6,871 bases of DNA from an uncultured Bacillota bacterium. GTDB lineage: Bacteria > Bacillota > Clostridia > Christensenellales > UBA1242. The stretch's first letter is position 1; every line of letters begins with the position of its first letter. Both the position numbers and the translations under genes were made by a program. Location: assembly GCA_900555365.1 (NCBI GenBank), contig USKO01000034.1, positions 1 to 6,871 of the forward strand, in the 5' to 3' direction. Of this stretch, positions 5,701-6,871 are shown piece after piece. Below the pieces are notes generated by a model, which was not told the origin of the DNA, made no database searches, and saw only the letters and a list, made by a program, of their open reading frames with translations.

Positions 5701-6871
5701 ATGGCAGAAAAGAATTATGATGCAAAAGATATAGTTGTGCTTGAAGGACTAGAAGCTGTTAGACTTCGTCCTGGAATGTATATTGGAACAACAGGCTCTA
5801 AAGGTATGCATCACCTTTTATGGGAAATTGTTGACAATGCGATTGACGAAATATCAAACGGCTATGGAGATACCATAACAATTACGCTCAATACTGATGG
5901 CTCGGCAACTGTCGAGGATAATGGTAGAGGTATACCTGTTGACAATCATCCAACACTTCATAAGTCGGGCGTTGAGGTAGTCTATACTACTCTTCATGCA
6001 GGTGGAAAATTTAATACTGAAAATTATAAGTTTTCAGGTGGACTACATGGCGTTGGAGCGTCAGTTACCAATGCCTTATCAAAATGGTGTAATGTTACTG
6101 TATATAAAGGCGGAAAAGAGTATTATATAGGTTTCCATTCATATATGGACGATGACGGAAAGATGCATAGCGGCGTGCCAGTAGAGCCACTGAAGATGAT
6201 AGGCAAGACTGATAAGTCTGGTACAAAAGTGACATTCTTGCCTGATAGTGATATGTTTGGCAATCTAAAATTTAATTTTGAAACCATATGCAATCGTGCA
6301 CGCGAACTTGCCTTTTTAAACAAAGGACTTAAAATAAAACTTGTAGATCTAAACACAGATAAAGAGGAATTCTATCACTATGAGGGCGGAATAAGTGATT
6401 TTGTAAGTTATCTTGTAGAAGGAAAAAATAAACTGTTCACAAAGCCAATCTATTTCCATGGTGAAGATAAAAATTTTGATCTTGAAGTGGCATTTATCTA
6501 TACAGATAGTTATACAGAAAGCTCTTTCTCATTCGTCAATAACATTCCTACCATTGAAGGCGGGACACATGAGACAGGATTTAGAAGCGCCTTTACAAAG
6601 GTTATGAATGAATATGCAAGAGGAAATAACTTATTAAAAGAAAAAGAGGCAAATCTTCTTGGAGAAGATTTTAGAGAGGGGCTCACAGTTGTACTTAATG
6701 TCAAGATGAACAATGTCCAATTTGAAGGACAGACAAAGACCAAGCTTGGCAACCCAGAAGCTAAAACACTTGTCGAAGCTATAACTATTAAAGAGCTGTC
6801 AACGCTACTCAAAGATAAAAAGAATTCAACTGCTGCTGAAATTATTGTTAACAAAGCAAAAGGCGCAGCCA
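5701..6871 (+). CDS. gyrB: DNA gyrase subunit B, 5' part (runs off the window)
   Basis: This is the ATPase subunit of type IIA DNA topoisomerase, which with GyrA introduces negative supercoils. The ATG at 5701 follows AGGAG at 5-nt spacing. The reading frame stays open for 390 codons to the window edge, covering the GHKL ATPase domain and most of the transducer domain. Visible landmarks are VLEGLEAVRLRPGMYIG (13-29), the nucleotide-binding WEIVDNAIDE with E42 and N46, DNGRGIP (73-79), HAGGKF (99-104), the glycine-rich lid SGGLHGVGAS (112-121), GT at 174-175, SFVNN, EGGTHETGF, and the QTK loop in QFEGQTKTKLGN with K346. GyrB is favoured over ParE by DNGRGIPV, YHYEGGI, EGGTHExGF and QTKTKLGN, but the paralogues are close and the decisive C-terminal part (EGDSA onwards) is missing. 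A short acidic loop, YMDDDGKMHSG (148-158), looks longer than in B. subtilis GyrB. Confidence 0.93.
   Translation, partial: MAEKNYDAKDIVVLEGLEAVRLRPGMYIGTTGSKGMHHLLWEIVDNAIDEISNGYGDTITITLNTDGSATVEDNGRGIPVDNHPTLHKSGVEVVYTTLHAGGKFNTENYKFSGGLHGVGASVTNALSKWCNVTVYKGGKEYYIGFHSYMDDDGKMHSGVPVEPLKMIGKTDKSGTKVTFLPDSDMFGNLKFNFETICNRARELAFLNKGLKIKLVDLNTDKEEFYHYEGGISDFVSYLVEGKNKLFTKPIYFHGEDKNFDLEVAFIYTDSYTESSFSFVNNIPTIEGGTHETGFRSAFTKVMNEYARGNNLLKEKEANLLGEDFREGLTVVLNVKMNNVQFEGQTKTKLGNPEAKTLVEAITIKELSTLLKDKKNSTAAEIIVNKAKGAA

Noticed and set aside
6123..6854. Two antisense open frames within gyrB
   Set aside because: They overlap conserved GyrB coding sequence and are low-complexity Ser/Leu-rich shadows.
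1..6871. Mobile element, CRISPR array or defence system
   Set aside because: No transposase, integrase, regularly spaced repeats, terminal inverted repeats with target duplications, toxin-antitoxin pair or nuclease/helicase genes are visible.

Overview
The window is AT-rich bacterial chromosome carrying mostly housekeeping genes. It uses the standard bacterial code: TGG encodes Trp, and TGA is the stop of the first unknown gene, valS and murG. Strong AAGGAG/AGGAG-type ribosome sites, sigma-A-like promoters and compact hairpin terminators suggest a low-GC Bacillota-like organism. The MurG motifs (HES in place of HEQN, and SRGDQ in the C-terminal donor site) resemble those of Clostridia and relatives. 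I cannot name a genus.

Layout from left to right. Positions 1-153 hold two tandem hairpin terminators for a leftward gene. Positions 154-708 (-) encode an unrecognised 184-residue lysine-rich protein. A divergent promoter region (709-872) separates it from valS (873-3476, +), a complete valyl-tRNA synthetase. An AT-rich convergent gap with a bidirectional terminator follows. Next is a 193-residue ankyrin-repeat protein (3656-4237, -), then murG (4347-5402, -), the lipid II-forming glycosyltransferase, whose 3' end is itself part of a terminator-like hairpin. A second divergent AT-rich region (5403-5700) leads into the 5' part of gyrB (5701 to the window edge, +).

The genes do not form one operon. 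ORF1/valS and murG/gyrB are divergent pairs, and valS and the ankyrin gene converge. Only murG and the ankyrin gene are codirectional neighbours, 109 bp apart, with a terminator-like hairpin between them. The core genes serve translation (valS), peptidoglycan synthesis (murG) and DNA topology (gyrB). I see no mobile element, CRISPR array, tRNA, rRNA or defence cassette, and no convincing new multi-gene system. The most unusual points are the murG stop codon lying in the loop of a hairpin, the lack of room or motifs for a T-box before valS, and the two accessory genes of unknown role.
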